Source of the DNA: Erysipelotrichaceae bacterium
GTDB taxonomy: Bacteria > Bacillota_I > Bacilli_A > Erysipelotrichales > Erysipelotrichaceae
DNA: 35,364 bases
Direction of reading: 5' to 3'
Assembly (NCBI GenBank): GCA_030523555.1
Contig: JAUNIH010000013.1
Coordinates: forward strand, 1 to 35,364
This document shows positions 15,616 to 22,996 of this stretch, in pieces (the first letter of the stretch is position 1; every line of letters starts with the position of its first letter). A model generated the notes under the pieces. That model did no database searches and was not told the DNA's origin. It worked only from the letters and a program-made list of their open reading frames with translations. Made by a program: the position numbers and the translations under genes.

Positions 15616-15619
15616 AATA

Positions 15620-15664
15620 AAAACCTGTTTCCTTTCAAAACATTATTCGGAAGAAACAGGTTTT
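15620..15664 (-). terminator. Hairpin between serA and the surface protein (terminator/attenuator)
   Basis: On the minus strand AAAACCTGTTTC and GAAACAGGTTTT form a 12 bp perfect stem around a 21 nt loop, followed by TATT and then the ATG of the surface protein (4 nt after the stem). It can terminate serA. The only Shine-Dalgarno for the next gene (AAAGGAAACAGG) runs from the loop into the 3' arm, so the folded hairpin would also mask translation. Confidence 0.75.
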
Positions 15665-15672
15665 TCCCTAAA

Positions 15673-16818
15673 TTATTTTTGTAAAATTCTAACTTTTATG
15701 ACATTTTCTATTTTTTCAAAGAGTTCAGGATCTATAGGATCGTTTGTATCAATGATTGTATAGGCATAATCTTTCCTGGCCTTATTGGACATATTTTCAA
15801 TATTTATATGATTATTGGCAATTAATGTCGCAAACTGTGCCAGCATATTCGGAACGTTCATATGAATGATGCAGACACGGATCTTTGTGTTCCAGGCTTC
15901 GGAAATATCAGGCATATTGACAGAATTGACGATATTACCGTTCTCAAGATAATCCATGATTTCGTGAACTGCCATAACTGCACAGTTTTCTTCAGATTCA
16001 GCAGTTGAAGCACCCAAATGAGGAAGACAGATGACATTATCCAGTTTACATAAAGCCTGAGAACCAAAGTCAGTAATATAGTTTTCTACCTTACCGTTAC
16101 TTAAAGCTTCTATAAGATCTTCTTCCTTGACAAGATCACCTCGCGCAAAATTTAAGATCTTTACGCCATCCTTCATCTTATCTATAGTTTCTTTATTGAT
16201 GAAACCTTTGGTTGTTTCTAAAGATGGAATATGAATAGTCAGATAATCGACTTCCTTCAACAGTTCATCAAGCTTATCGACATGTTTGACCTGATGATTG
16301 AGATTCCAGGCTGCCTGAATAGAGATATACGGATCATAACCATAGACGTCCATACCCAGATCCAGTGCTGCATTGGCGACATTGGCACCGATGGCACCTA
16401 AACCGATAACACCAAGTTTCTTACGGTATAATTCATGTCCCGCAAAAGCTGATTTACCTTTTTCGACGGTTTTGGAGAAGTTTTCTTCAACGGTCCTGGC
16501 CCATTCATAGCCCTGAATGATTTTTCTTGAAGTAAGTAGAAGTCCACATATCGTCAGTTCCTTTACGGCATTGGCGTTGGCACCAGGTGTATTGAAAACG
16601 ACAATACCCTTTTTGGCACATTCATCTACCGGAATATTGTTGACACCGGCGCCGGCTCTCGCGATGGCCTTGAGGTTAGCTGGAAATTCTGTTTCCAATA
16701 GATTGGCACTGCGGACGAGAATTCCATCTTCGTCAGTGACATCTTCACCGACAGTATATTTTTCATCAAACTGTTTAAGACCTATCTGGTCGATTTTATT
16801 GTAAAGTTTTATTTTCAT
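15673..16818 (-). CDS. serA: D-3-phosphoglycerate dehydrogenase
   Basis: This 381-residue NAD-dependent dehydrogenase oxidises 3-phosphoglycerate to 3-phosphohydroxypyruvate, the first step of serine synthesis. The Rossmann motif LGVIGLGAIGANVANAA lies near residue 140. NFARGDLV carries the substrate Arg, and CLPHLGASTAESEENCA the catalytic His and the family signature. The C-terminal 80 residues form a short ACT domain (NIENMSNKARKDYAYTIIDT), which may mediate serine feedback. Length fits the short ACT-type SerA. Its ATG overlaps the serC stop by 1 nt (TAATG), and it is the last gene of the serine operon. Confidence 0.97.
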   Translation of the reverse strand: MKIKLYNKIDQIGLKQFDEKYTVGEDVTDEDGILVRSANLLETEFPANLKAIARAGAGVNNIPVDECAKKGIVVFNTPGANANAVKELTICGLLLTSRKIIQGYEWARTVEENFSKTVEKGKSAFAGHELYRKKLGVIGLGAIGANVANAALDLGMDVYGYDPYISIQAAWNLNHQVKHVDKLDELLKEVDYLTIHIPSLETTKGFINKETIDKMKDGVKILNFARGDLVKEEDLIEALSNGKVENYITDFGSQALCKLDNVICLPHLGASTAESEENCAVMAVHEIMDYLENGNIVNSVNMPDISEAWNTKIRVCIIHMNVPNMLAQFATLIANNHINIENMSNKARKDYAYTIIDTNDPIDPELFEKIENVIKVRILQK

Positions 16819-17897
16819 TATCTGTTTTCCTCTTCAAATTTCTTCATGAAGGCTGCCAGTTTTTCAATACCTTCCAGTTCCATGGCATTATAGATAGAAG
16901 CTCTGATACCACCTACAGAACGATGGCCCTTGAGACTTTCCATACCTTCTTTCTTGGCTTCCGCAACAAACTTGGCTTCAAGTTCTTCAGTAGGCAGATT
17001 GAAGGTCACATTCATCATTGAACGGCTGTCCTTATCCGCATGTCCGATATAGAAATCAGAATTATCCAGAATATCATAGAGTATCTTGGCCTTTTCCTTA
17101 TTGCGTTTTTCCATAGCCTCTAAACCACCCAGTTTTTTGATCCACTTGGCAACTAGACCCAAAACATAAATCGCAAAAGTATTTGGGGTATTGTACATGG
17201 AATCACCGTTTACCTGGGTATCATATTCCATCAGTACCGGCATATTTTCTCTGTGTTTACCAATTAAGTCCTTACGTACAATGACAAATGACAGACCGGC
17301 AATACCCATATTCTTCTGACATCCGGCATAGATCAGACCAAACTTTGAGACATCAATCTTCTTTGAACAGATATCACTGGACATATCCGCAACAAGTGGA
17401 ATATCACCGGTATCAGGATAATCCTGATATTCAGTACCATAGATGGTATTGTTGGCACAGATATAGACATAGTCTGCATCTTTTCTTAAATTGAGTTCAT
17501 CCTGCTTAGGAATTCGTTTATAGTCAGGTCCGACATCACAGGCGATATTCACATCCACAAACTTCGCCGCTTCTTTGGCAGCCTTCTTCGCAAATGATCC
17601 GGTCACAATATAATCAGCTTTGGCATTTGGTGCCAGATTTAGTGGAATAGCTGAGAACTGTTCGGTAGCTCCACCCTGCATAAAGATGATTTCATAGTTG
17701 TCAGGAATATTCATTACTTCCTTGATTGTCGCCTTTGTTTCTTCGAAGATCTTGAGATAGGTCTTTGATCGATGAGACATCTCCATGACAGACATGCCTG
17801 TTCCCTGATAATTGAAGAGATCCTTACTTATTTCTTCAAGTACATCTAAACTTAACTGAGATGGCCCTGCGGCAAAATTGTAGACACGGTTATACAT
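16818..17897 (-). CDS. serC: Phosphoserine aminotransferase
   Basis: This 359-residue PLP enzyme converts phosphohydroxypyruvate and glutamate to O-phosphoserine. The family start NFAAGPSQLSLDVLEEI is intact, EIIFMQGGATEQFSAIP is the phosphate-binding loop, and YAGCQKNMGIAG contains the PLP lysine. The C-terminal GHRSVGGIRASIYNA is the substrate-phosphate Arg segment. It overlaps the PHP phosphatase gene by 8 nt and has a GGAG Shine-Dalgarno within that gene's end, so the three serine genes form one unit. Confidence 0.98.
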   Translation of the reverse strand: MYNRVYNFAAGPSQLSLDVLEEISKDLFNYQGTGMSVMEMSHRSKTYLKIFEETKATIKEVMNIPDNYEIIFMQGGATEQFSAIPLNLAPNAKADYIVTGSFAKKAAKEAAKFVDVNIACDVGPDYKRIPKQDELNLRKDADYVYICANNTIYGTEYQDYPDTGDIPLVADMSSDICSKKIDVSKFGLIYAGCQKNMGIAGLSFVIVRKDLIGKHRENMPVLMEYDTQVNGDSMYNTPNTFAIYVLGLVAKWIKKLGGLEAMEKRNKEKAKILYDILDNSDFYIGHADKDSRSMMNVTFNLPTEELEAKFVAEAKKEGMESLKGHRSVGGIRASIYNAMELEGIEKLAAFMKKFEEENR

Positions 17898-18714
17898 TTG
17901 TTTTCTCCTTCATTTTTATAATTCTTTCATTAGCTTCTTTTATATATGAACCAACATCTTCAGGCTTATGCGCATCCGATGCGGTAATTATTTCTATATC
18001 TTCTTCGATAAATATCTTTAAGAGTTCATCCGATAGTCCGATATCCTTATGATCATAACGGTAATGACATCCGGTATTGCATTCAGCTTTCATCTTCTTC
18101 TCTTTAAGTTTTTTTGATAAGAGATGGTATGTATCATTAAGATCATAATCAGGATAGATATCAAACATCTTGATGGTATCAGGATGCGCGAGCTGAGTGA
18201 AGATATTACTGTCTACCACTTTCATCAGAAGATCATAATATCTTTCATAGATGTGATTGGCGTCGTAGACATCCCATAAGAGTTCTTTAGAGAATGACAT
18301 ATCGTAGAGTATTCCATCTATCGAATGAATGGCTCCTACCAGGAAATCAAATTCATAATCCTTAACTACATTCCTGATAAACTCTTCACTCTCCGGTGTG
18401 TAACATATCTCCAGTCCATACTTTACTCTGATTCCAAGATCCATTTCCTGAATCTTCTTCATCAGTTCTATATAGTCTTTAAGATGATCCTTGAATTTCA
18501 TCTTCCTGTTTTCAAGCCAGACTTTCTGAACTTCATATTTCTTTAATGGTTCATACATTTCTTCAAACTCGATAAATCTGTGTGTATGATCAAGAATCTG
18601 TATTTCACTTAAACCTTTTTTCCTGGCAGCTTCGACAAATTCCAGAACATATTCTTTATTTAACGGCCCGTACTCAAGATGCATATGACCATCAATCAGA
18701 TAAGGACTACTCAT
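17890..18714 (-). CDS. PHP-family phosphatase (HisK-like), candidate phosphoserine phosphatase
   Basis: The product has 274 residues and resembles histidinol-phosphatases of the PHP superfamily. All metal-binding motifs are present: DGHMHLEYG, LDHTHRF, GLEICY, GAIHSID, LAHPD and ASDAHKPEDVG, so it should be an active trinuclear-metal phosphatase. No histidine gene is nearby. Instead it heads the serC-serA operon, exactly where the missing third enzyme of serine synthesis would be useful, so phosphoserine phosphatase is a good inference. The start at 18714 is chosen because AAAGGGGG lies 4 nt upstream; an in-frame Met at 18747 falls inside the leader terminator. Confidence 0.82.
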   Translation of the reverse strand: MSSPYLIDGHMHLEYGPLNKEYVLEFVEAARKKGLSEIQILDHTHRFIEFEEMYEPLKKYEVQKVWLENRKMKFKDHLKDYIELMKKIQEMDLGIRVKYGLEICYTPESEEFIRNVVKDYEFDFLVGAIHSIDGILYDMSFSKELLWDVYDANHIYERYYDLLMKVVDSNIFTQLAHPDTIKMFDIYPDYDLNDTYHLLSKKLKEKKMKAECNTGCHYRYDHKDIGLSDELLKIFIEEDIEIITASDAHKPEDVGSYIKEANERIIKMKEKTNV

Positions 18715-18726
18715 GTTTCCCCCTTT

Positions 18727-18757
18727 CAAAACAAAAGCCCTGAACATTCAGGGCCTT
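18727..18757 (-). terminator. Terminator hairpin in the leader of the serine operon
   Basis: On the minus strand GCCCTGA and TCAGGGC form a 7 bp GC-rich stem with a 4 nt loop, followed by TTTTGTTTT. Further A-U/G-U pairs (AAG with TTT) extend it. It lies only 13 nt before the PHP gene start codon and so can switch the whole operon off. Confidence 0.85.
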
Positions 18758-18921
18758 AATATCAGTTTAAATAAAAAACAAACAAATATCCTTTGCCCCT
18801 ATATAAACCTTTCTTTTCTGGAGGACGAACGTCTGTTCATGTTTTTCATATACCTTAATCCTATAGGTGATTTAGAGATGTTTCAACCGCATATCAGTAC
18901 TTTCTGAATATTTTTAAGGTA
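18754..18921 (-). ncRNA. Candidate structured leader RNA or riboswitch of the serine operon
   Basis: On the minus strand CCTTAAAAATATTCAG (18904-18919) can pair with CTGATATTAAGG (18754-18765), closing a domain of about 165 nt. Inside, CCTATA can pair with TATAGG, and a GACG-TT-CGTC hairpin is visible. The closing strand touches the 5' arm of the following terminator, the arrangement of a riboswitch with an expression platform. I found no T-box sequence and did not recognise a known riboswitch class. A separate sRNA (such as a 6S-like RNA, which also has pairing ends) is the alternative. Confidence 0.4.
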
Positions 18922-18951
18922 TTTTTACATAATTGCTGAAAAAGTTTTCAA
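18922..18951 (-). promoter_or_regulatory. Possible promoter of the serine leader
   Basis: On the minus strand TTGAAA (18946-18951) is followed after 18 nt by TAAAAA (18922-18927). The -10 is poor; TATGTA a few bases upstream is an alternative with a short spacer. The site lies just beyond the gapA terminator, where a new promoter is expected. Confidence 0.4.
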
Positions 18952-18977
18952 AATAAAAAGCCCACCGGAGTGAGCTT
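18951..18977 (-). terminator. gapA terminator
   Basis: On the minus strand AAGCTCAC and GTGGGCTT pair (8 bp, one G-T) around TCCG, followed by TTTATTTT. It lies 27 nt after the gapA stop. Confidence 0.85.
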
Positions 18978-19003
18978 AATATCTTAGTTTGATTAATTAT
19001 CTA

Positions 19004-20074
19004 TTAACCTAATTCAGCTAAGTGTTTGATAGTTCTTACCATCTGAGATGTGTAAGAGTTTTCGTTGTCATACCAAGAAACAACCTGTACATGATATAAG
19101 CCATTGCCCATATCAGTAACCATTGTCTGGTTAGCATCGAATAATGAACCGAACTTCATACCAACGATATCAGAAGATACCAGCTTTTCAGTAGTGTAAC
19201 CGAATGATTCGTTAGCCTGAGCCTTCATAGCAGCGTTGATACCATCAACTGTAACGTTTTCACCCTTAACAACAGCGTGAAGGATTGTAGTTGATCCGGT
19301 AGGAGTAGGAACACGCTGAGCAGCACCGATCAGTTTACCGTTTAATTCAGGGATAACAAGACCGATAGCCTTAGCAGCACCTGTAGAGTTAGGAACGATG
19401 TTTACTGCACCAGCTCTAGCTCTCTGTACATCACCTTTTCTGTGAGGTCCATCAAGGATCATCTGGTCACCAGTGTATGCATGAACTGTAGTCATGATAC
19501 CAGACTGGATTGGAGCATAATCGTTTAAGGCCTTAGTCATAGGTGCTAAACAGTTAGTAGTACAAGAAGCAGCAGAGATAATCTTATCTTCTGGAGTAAG
19601 AATGTTGTGGTTTACATTGTAAACGATAGTTGGAAGATCATTTCCTGCAGGAGCAGAGATAACAACCTTTTTAGCACCGGCATCGATATGAGCCTGTGAT
19701 TTAGCTTTAGAAGTATAGAAACCTGTACATTCTAATACTACGTCTACATCTAATGCAGCCCAAGGAAGATCCTTAGCGTTAGGCATAGCGTAGATAGTAA
19801 TTTCCTTACCATCAACTGTGATAGAACCAGGTACTTTTACTGTTTTACCATCTTCTTCGAATTCAGGTTCTTTAGAAGTAACTGTGTGTTTGTTTTCACC
19901 GAATGCACCACAGTAACCACCCTGAGCTGAGTCATACTTTAATAATGTAGCCAGCATTTTAGGGCTGGTTAAATCATTAATAGCTACAACTTCATAACCT
20001 TCAGCACCGAACATCTGACGGAAAGCTAATCTACCGATACGTCCGAAGCCATTAATTGCAACTTTTACTGCCAT
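19004..20074 (-). CDS. gapA: Glyceraldehyde-3-phosphate dehydrogenase
   Basis: This NAD-dependent glycolytic enzyme has 356 residues. The N-terminus [17 protein letters not shown] is the nucleotide-binding fold, [12 protein letters not shown] holds the catalytic Cys (residue 171), and the His of TVHAYTGDQ and the [19 protein letters not shown]-type segment follow. It is about 20 residues longer than typical bacterial GapA because of an insertion near residues 60-85 that includes [12 protein letters not shown] single-gene unit, with promoter elements at 20110-20137 and its own terminator. AGGAGG lies 12 nt before the ATG. Confidence 0.98.
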   Translation of the reverse strand: MAVKVAINGFGRIGRLAFRQMFGAEGYEVVAINDLTSPKMLATLLKYDSAQGGYCGAFGENKHTVTSKEPEFEEDGKTVKVPGSITVDGKEITIYAMPNAKDLPWAALDVDVVLECTGFYTSKAKSQAHIDAGAKKVVISAPAGNDLPTIVYNVNHNILTPEDKIISAASCTTNCLAPMTKALNDYAPIQSGIMTTVHAYTGDQMILDGPHRKGDVQRARAGAVNIVPNSTGAAKAIGLVIPELNGKLIGAAQRVPTPTGSTTILHAVVKGENVTVDGINAAMKAQANESFGYTTEKLVSSDIVGMKFGSLFDANQTMVTDMGNGLYHVQVVSWYDNENSYTSQMVRTIKHLAELG

Positions 20075-20109
20075 ATTAAAACTTTTCCTCCTATAATAAT
20101 GACAATATT

Positions 20110-20137
20110 ATTATATGTTAAAATCTTAATTTTTGAA
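20110..20137 (-). promoter_or_regulatory. gapA promoter
   Basis: On the minus strand TATAAT (20110-20115) has a TTCAAA 16 nt upstream (20132-20137). The region is extremely AT-rich. The resulting leader of about 30 nt contains AGGAGG. Confidence 0.55.
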
Positions 20138-20184
20138 TAATATTTATGCAAAAATATATATACTTTAAGTAATTTACAGATCAT

Positions 20185-20216
20185 AGAAAAAGACAGTTAT
20201 CATCAGAAACTGTCTT
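20185..20216 (-). terminator. Terminator of the dnaE-two-component-trmN6 unit
   Basis: On the minus strand AAGACAGTT and AACTGTCTT form a 9 bp stem around a 9 nt loop, followed by TTTC. It lies a few bases after the methyltransferase stop. Confidence 0.8.
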
Positions 20217-20219
20217 CTC

Positions 20220-20903
20220 TTATTTTTCTGTACCTATTCCCACATATTCACCGTTATCAATAATGAGCGGTTCAAGGATTTTAATCTTGGACATCTTGCC
20301 TATTTTCATCTTGATCATCACCCTTAAGGCATACTTTGAATGAATGTCGTGAATAAACTGCATCTTCATGATTTTAAGCTTATACTTTTTGCACATTTCA
20401 TAGACTTCCGGAAGACGGTCAGCCTGATAAATGAGATAGCCTTCCCCATTATCTTTCATAAACTTTCGATATGCCTTGAACAGATCTTCAAGAGGTAACG
20501 CTTCTTCAAATAAGGCATCCCTGAAGTTAGGATCCTTACAGACATTATTCATCTCAAAAAACGGTGGATTTGATATCACGACATCAACCGTTTCCATCTC
20601 AAGATCCTGAATTCTTGATGCGTATAATTCAAATGTCTCAGAGTATCTTTCAAGATTTCTTTTGGCGGTAATTAAAGCTTCTTCATGAATATCGACACCA
20701 TATAAATATTTCGCTCCCCTTTTATGAGCGTAGAGGAGCAAGGCTCCGGTATTTGTGCCGATATCAAGAACGGATTTGTTTATCATCGGATCAAGAAACA
20801 TACCCAGTAATGCCGTATCTGAATTGGCTTTGATGAACCGTTCATCCTGTTCAAATTCATAATCGATGAACTTCAGATAATCATTCTTCTTTTTCATTTT
20901 CAT
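20220..20903 (-). CDS. TrmN6-like tRNA(Val) adenine-N6 methyltransferase
   Basis: This 227-residue SAM-dependent methyltransferase has the SAM loop VLDIGTNTGALLLYA near residue 45 and the N6-adenine/glutamine methylating motif NPPF (in VVISNPPFFEMN). It resembles TrmN6/YfiC, which methylates A37 of tRNA1(Val), and the YabB-type proteins of Bacillota; the exact target is inferred. The start at 20903 is chosen because AAAGGA lies 5 nt upstream; longer in-frame versions run deep into the kinase gene without a ribosome site. It overlaps the end of the histidine kinase gene by 23 nt. Confidence 0.85.
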   Translation of the reverse strand: MKMKKKNDYLKFIDYEFEQDERFIKANSDTALLGMFLDPMINKSVLDIGTNTGALLLYAHKRGAKYLYGVDIHEEALITAKRNLERYSETFELYASRIQDLEMETVDVVISNPPFFEMNNVCKDPNFRDALFEEALPLEDLFKAYRKFMKDNGEGYLIYQADRLPEVYEMCKKYKLKIMKMQFIHDIHSKYALRVMIKMKIGKMSKIKILEPLIIDNGEYVGIGTEK

Positions 20904-22344
20904 CGTAGTCCTTTGACAGTTCAAAATAGAAAGTTGATCCTTCACCCACAACTGATTCAACACCATATCTTGCCTTATGAGCTTCCAGGATTGCCTTTGA
21001 TATGGCGAGCCCAAGACCTGTAGATTTAACTGTTCGATTGAAGTTCTTATCTACTTTATAGTATCGATCCCAGATATATGGCAGAGCTTCTTCAGAGATA
21101 CCATCACCCTGATCAGTTACTTTGAACATAACCTTTTCTTCATCAGAATCAAGTTCTACTCTGATTAATGAATTTTCTTTAGAATATTTTATGGCATTGT
21201 TTATAAAGTTATAGATAACCTGCGAAATCTTTATTTCATCTGCGTAGACAAAACATTCATCCAGATTTGTTTCAATTCTGATATTTTTTTCCTGAAGCAG
21301 TTTATCAACCAGTTCAATTACCGAGATAGTACATTCCTTCAGATCAAAGTTATCAAGATTGAGTTCAATAATACCCGACTGCAGTTTGGACAGTTCCGAC
21401 ATATCTGTAACAAGCTTATCGAGATAATCAGCTTCCTTTAATATGACATCGAGATGTTCATTTCTTTTTTCAGGATCATCACCCGAAAGATCCCTGATCA
21501 TTTCCGCGTAGGCTTTAATCATGGTAAGTGGTGTCTTGATATCATGAGAGACATTGGCTACAAGATCTTTTCTTAAATCATTGACCTGCGAAAGCTTTCT
21601 GGTCGCATCATCAAGAGTTGAAGCCAGATTGTTAATCTCGGAATATGAATCCGATTCAAAACTTACATCATAGTTTCCCTGAGCCAGCTTATCAGCTTCA
21701 TCCTTCATCTTTACTATCGGGAAAGTTATCCTGTTGGAAAGAAAGAATGATACCACAAGCGCAATTACGACAACTACCACCGCCAGATAGAAATACTGGT
21801 TGAGGATAAAATCGATATATGATTCTACCGGTTCTAACGGTGTATTCATAACGATATAGTAATTGGACATATTGGTGACAATCTTTTCGCCGTACAGCAG
21901 CATTTCGATCCCATTATATTCACTGTATAAAGTTGCGGAATATGGGCTTTCAGCCTGCAGAAGTTCAATGAATTTTAAAGGATCTTTAGATATCGCATAA
22001 GTACCATTACGCACATTTACACTTTTGTCTAACATACAAAGTCTTCCTAAAGAATCAGGCGGCATGTATACAGAGTTGCCGTTTTCGTTATAGACGATGG
22101 CACAGACGTTATTTCCCAGCATCGTAGAAGATATACTGTCAAGATCACTCTGACTAACCTTATCCTGCTGCAGCAGAGACTGTATGGTATTGGACAGGGC
22201 ATCAACCGACTGGATACGGTCATTTCGATAATACGGTTTGATGAAAACCACCAGTAAAAGACCCAGCAGGCTGAGTATCAGTATCGAAAAACCAAAAAAG
22301 TAAAGCCAGGTCGAAAAACGGATCCCCTTAAAATTAAACTTCAA
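20881..22344 (-). CDS. Sensor histidine kinase
   Basis: This 487-residue membrane kinase has a first membrane helix at about 13-36, an extracellular sensor of about 145 residues, a second helix at about 184-204, a HAMP linker (205-255), and HisKA with the phosphorylated His267 in ANVSHDIKTPL. The ATPase domain follows, with N box NFINNAIKYS, G1 DQGDGIS and G2 STGLGLAIS. The sensor has no motif that I can tie to a ligand. It overlaps the response regulator by 11 nt and is its obvious partner. Domain order resembles the PhoR/ResE/VicK group, but no PAS domain is visible. Confidence 0.94.
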   Translation of the reverse strand: MKFNFKGIRFSTWLYFFGFSILILSLLGLLLVVFIKPYYRNDRIQSVDALSNTIQSLLQQDKVSQSDLDSISSTMLGNNVCAIVYNENGNSVYMPPDSLGRLCMLDKSVNVRNGTYAISKDPLKFIELLQAESPYSATLYSEYNGIEMLLYGEKIVTNMSNYYIVMNTPLEPVESYIDFILNQYFYLAVVVVVIALVVSFFLSNRITFPIVKMKDEADKLAQGNYDVSFESDSYSEINNLASTLDDATRKLSQVNDLRKDLVANVSHDIKTPLTMIKAYAEMIRDLSGDDPEKRNEHLDVILKEADYLDKLVTDMSELSKLQSGIIELNLDNFDLKECTISVIELVDKLLQEKNIRIETNLDECFVYADEIKISQVIYNFINNAIKYSKENSLIRVELDSDEEKVMFKVTDQGDGISEEALPYIWDRYYKVDKNFNRTVKSTGLGLAISKAILEAHKARYGVESVVGEGSTFYFELSKDYDENEKEE

Positions 22345-22996
22345 ACTTGTATCCTGTTCCTCTTACAGTAGCTATATAATCACGGTATTTGCCCAGATCA
22401 TTTCTTAACATCTTGATATGGGTATCAACTGTTCGATCATCACCATAGAAATCATAGTTCCAGACAGAGCTCAGAATCTTTTCTCTGTCGAGAGCTATAT
22501 TCTTGTTTTCAATGAGATAAACCAGCAGTTCAAATTCTTTTGGTGTAAGATTGGCCTTTTCACCATCAATCGTTACACTTCTTCCATCAACATCAACCAC
22601 CAGTCCATCAAAGACATATTTCTGAGAGTTTTTGATATTATGTCTTTCACATACTGCCTTGATTCTCGCCATCAGTTCTTTGGGTGAAAAAGGTTTGGTT
22701 ACATAATCATCAACACCCAGATCAAAGAAGAAAAGTTTGTCTTCTTCCTGATTTCGTGCCGACAGCATTATCACCGCTACATCCTTGATATCCTTGATCT
22801 TTCTGCAGGCACTGAAACCGTCCAGTTCAGGCATCATGACATCGAGTATCACGCAGTCATAATCTTTTTCTTTAATCATCTTTAACGCTACAGAACCATC
22901 GCTTGCTTCATCACATTCATATCCTGAAGCCTTGGAATATTCTTTGACTACTTCTCTGATTTTGATTTCATCATCTACGATTAGGATCTTTATCAT
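22334..22996 (-). CDS. OmpR-family response regulator
   Basis: This 220-residue regulator has a receiver domain with DDE near the start, phospho-acceptor Asp52 (VILDVMMPELDG), MLSARN and the Lys of DDYVTKPF. A C-terminal winged helix includes LTPKEFELLVYL and RTVDTHIKMLRNDLGKY. The ATG at 22996 is preferred over the GTG at 23002, because GGGAGG sits about 6 nt before the ATG while the GTG directly abuts it. The Shine-Dalgarno lies within the last codons of dnaE, with which the gene overlaps, so the two-component system is transcribed with dnaE unless an internal promoter exists. Confidence 0.95.
   Translation of the reverse strand: MIKILIVDDEIKIREVVKEYSKASGYECDEASDGSVALKMIKEKDYDCVILDVMMPELDGFSACRKIKDIKDVAVIMLSARNQEEDKLFFFDLGVDDYVTKPFSPKELMARIKAVCERHNIKNSQKYVFDGLVVDVDGRSVTIDGEKANLTPKEFELLVYLIENKNIALDREKILSSVWNYDFYGDDRTVDTHIKMLRNDLGKYRDYIATVRGTGYKFEV

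Noticed and set aside
18713-18907. Small plus-strand open frame in the serine leader region
   Set aside because: No ribosome site, no recognisable domain, and it runs antisense through the terminator and putative structured RNA.
18720-18951. Serine T-box leader before the PHP-serC-serA operon
   Set aside because: The conserved T-box sequence (TGG-x-ACCGCG) and a specifier-loop layout are absent on the minus strand, although a terminator is present.
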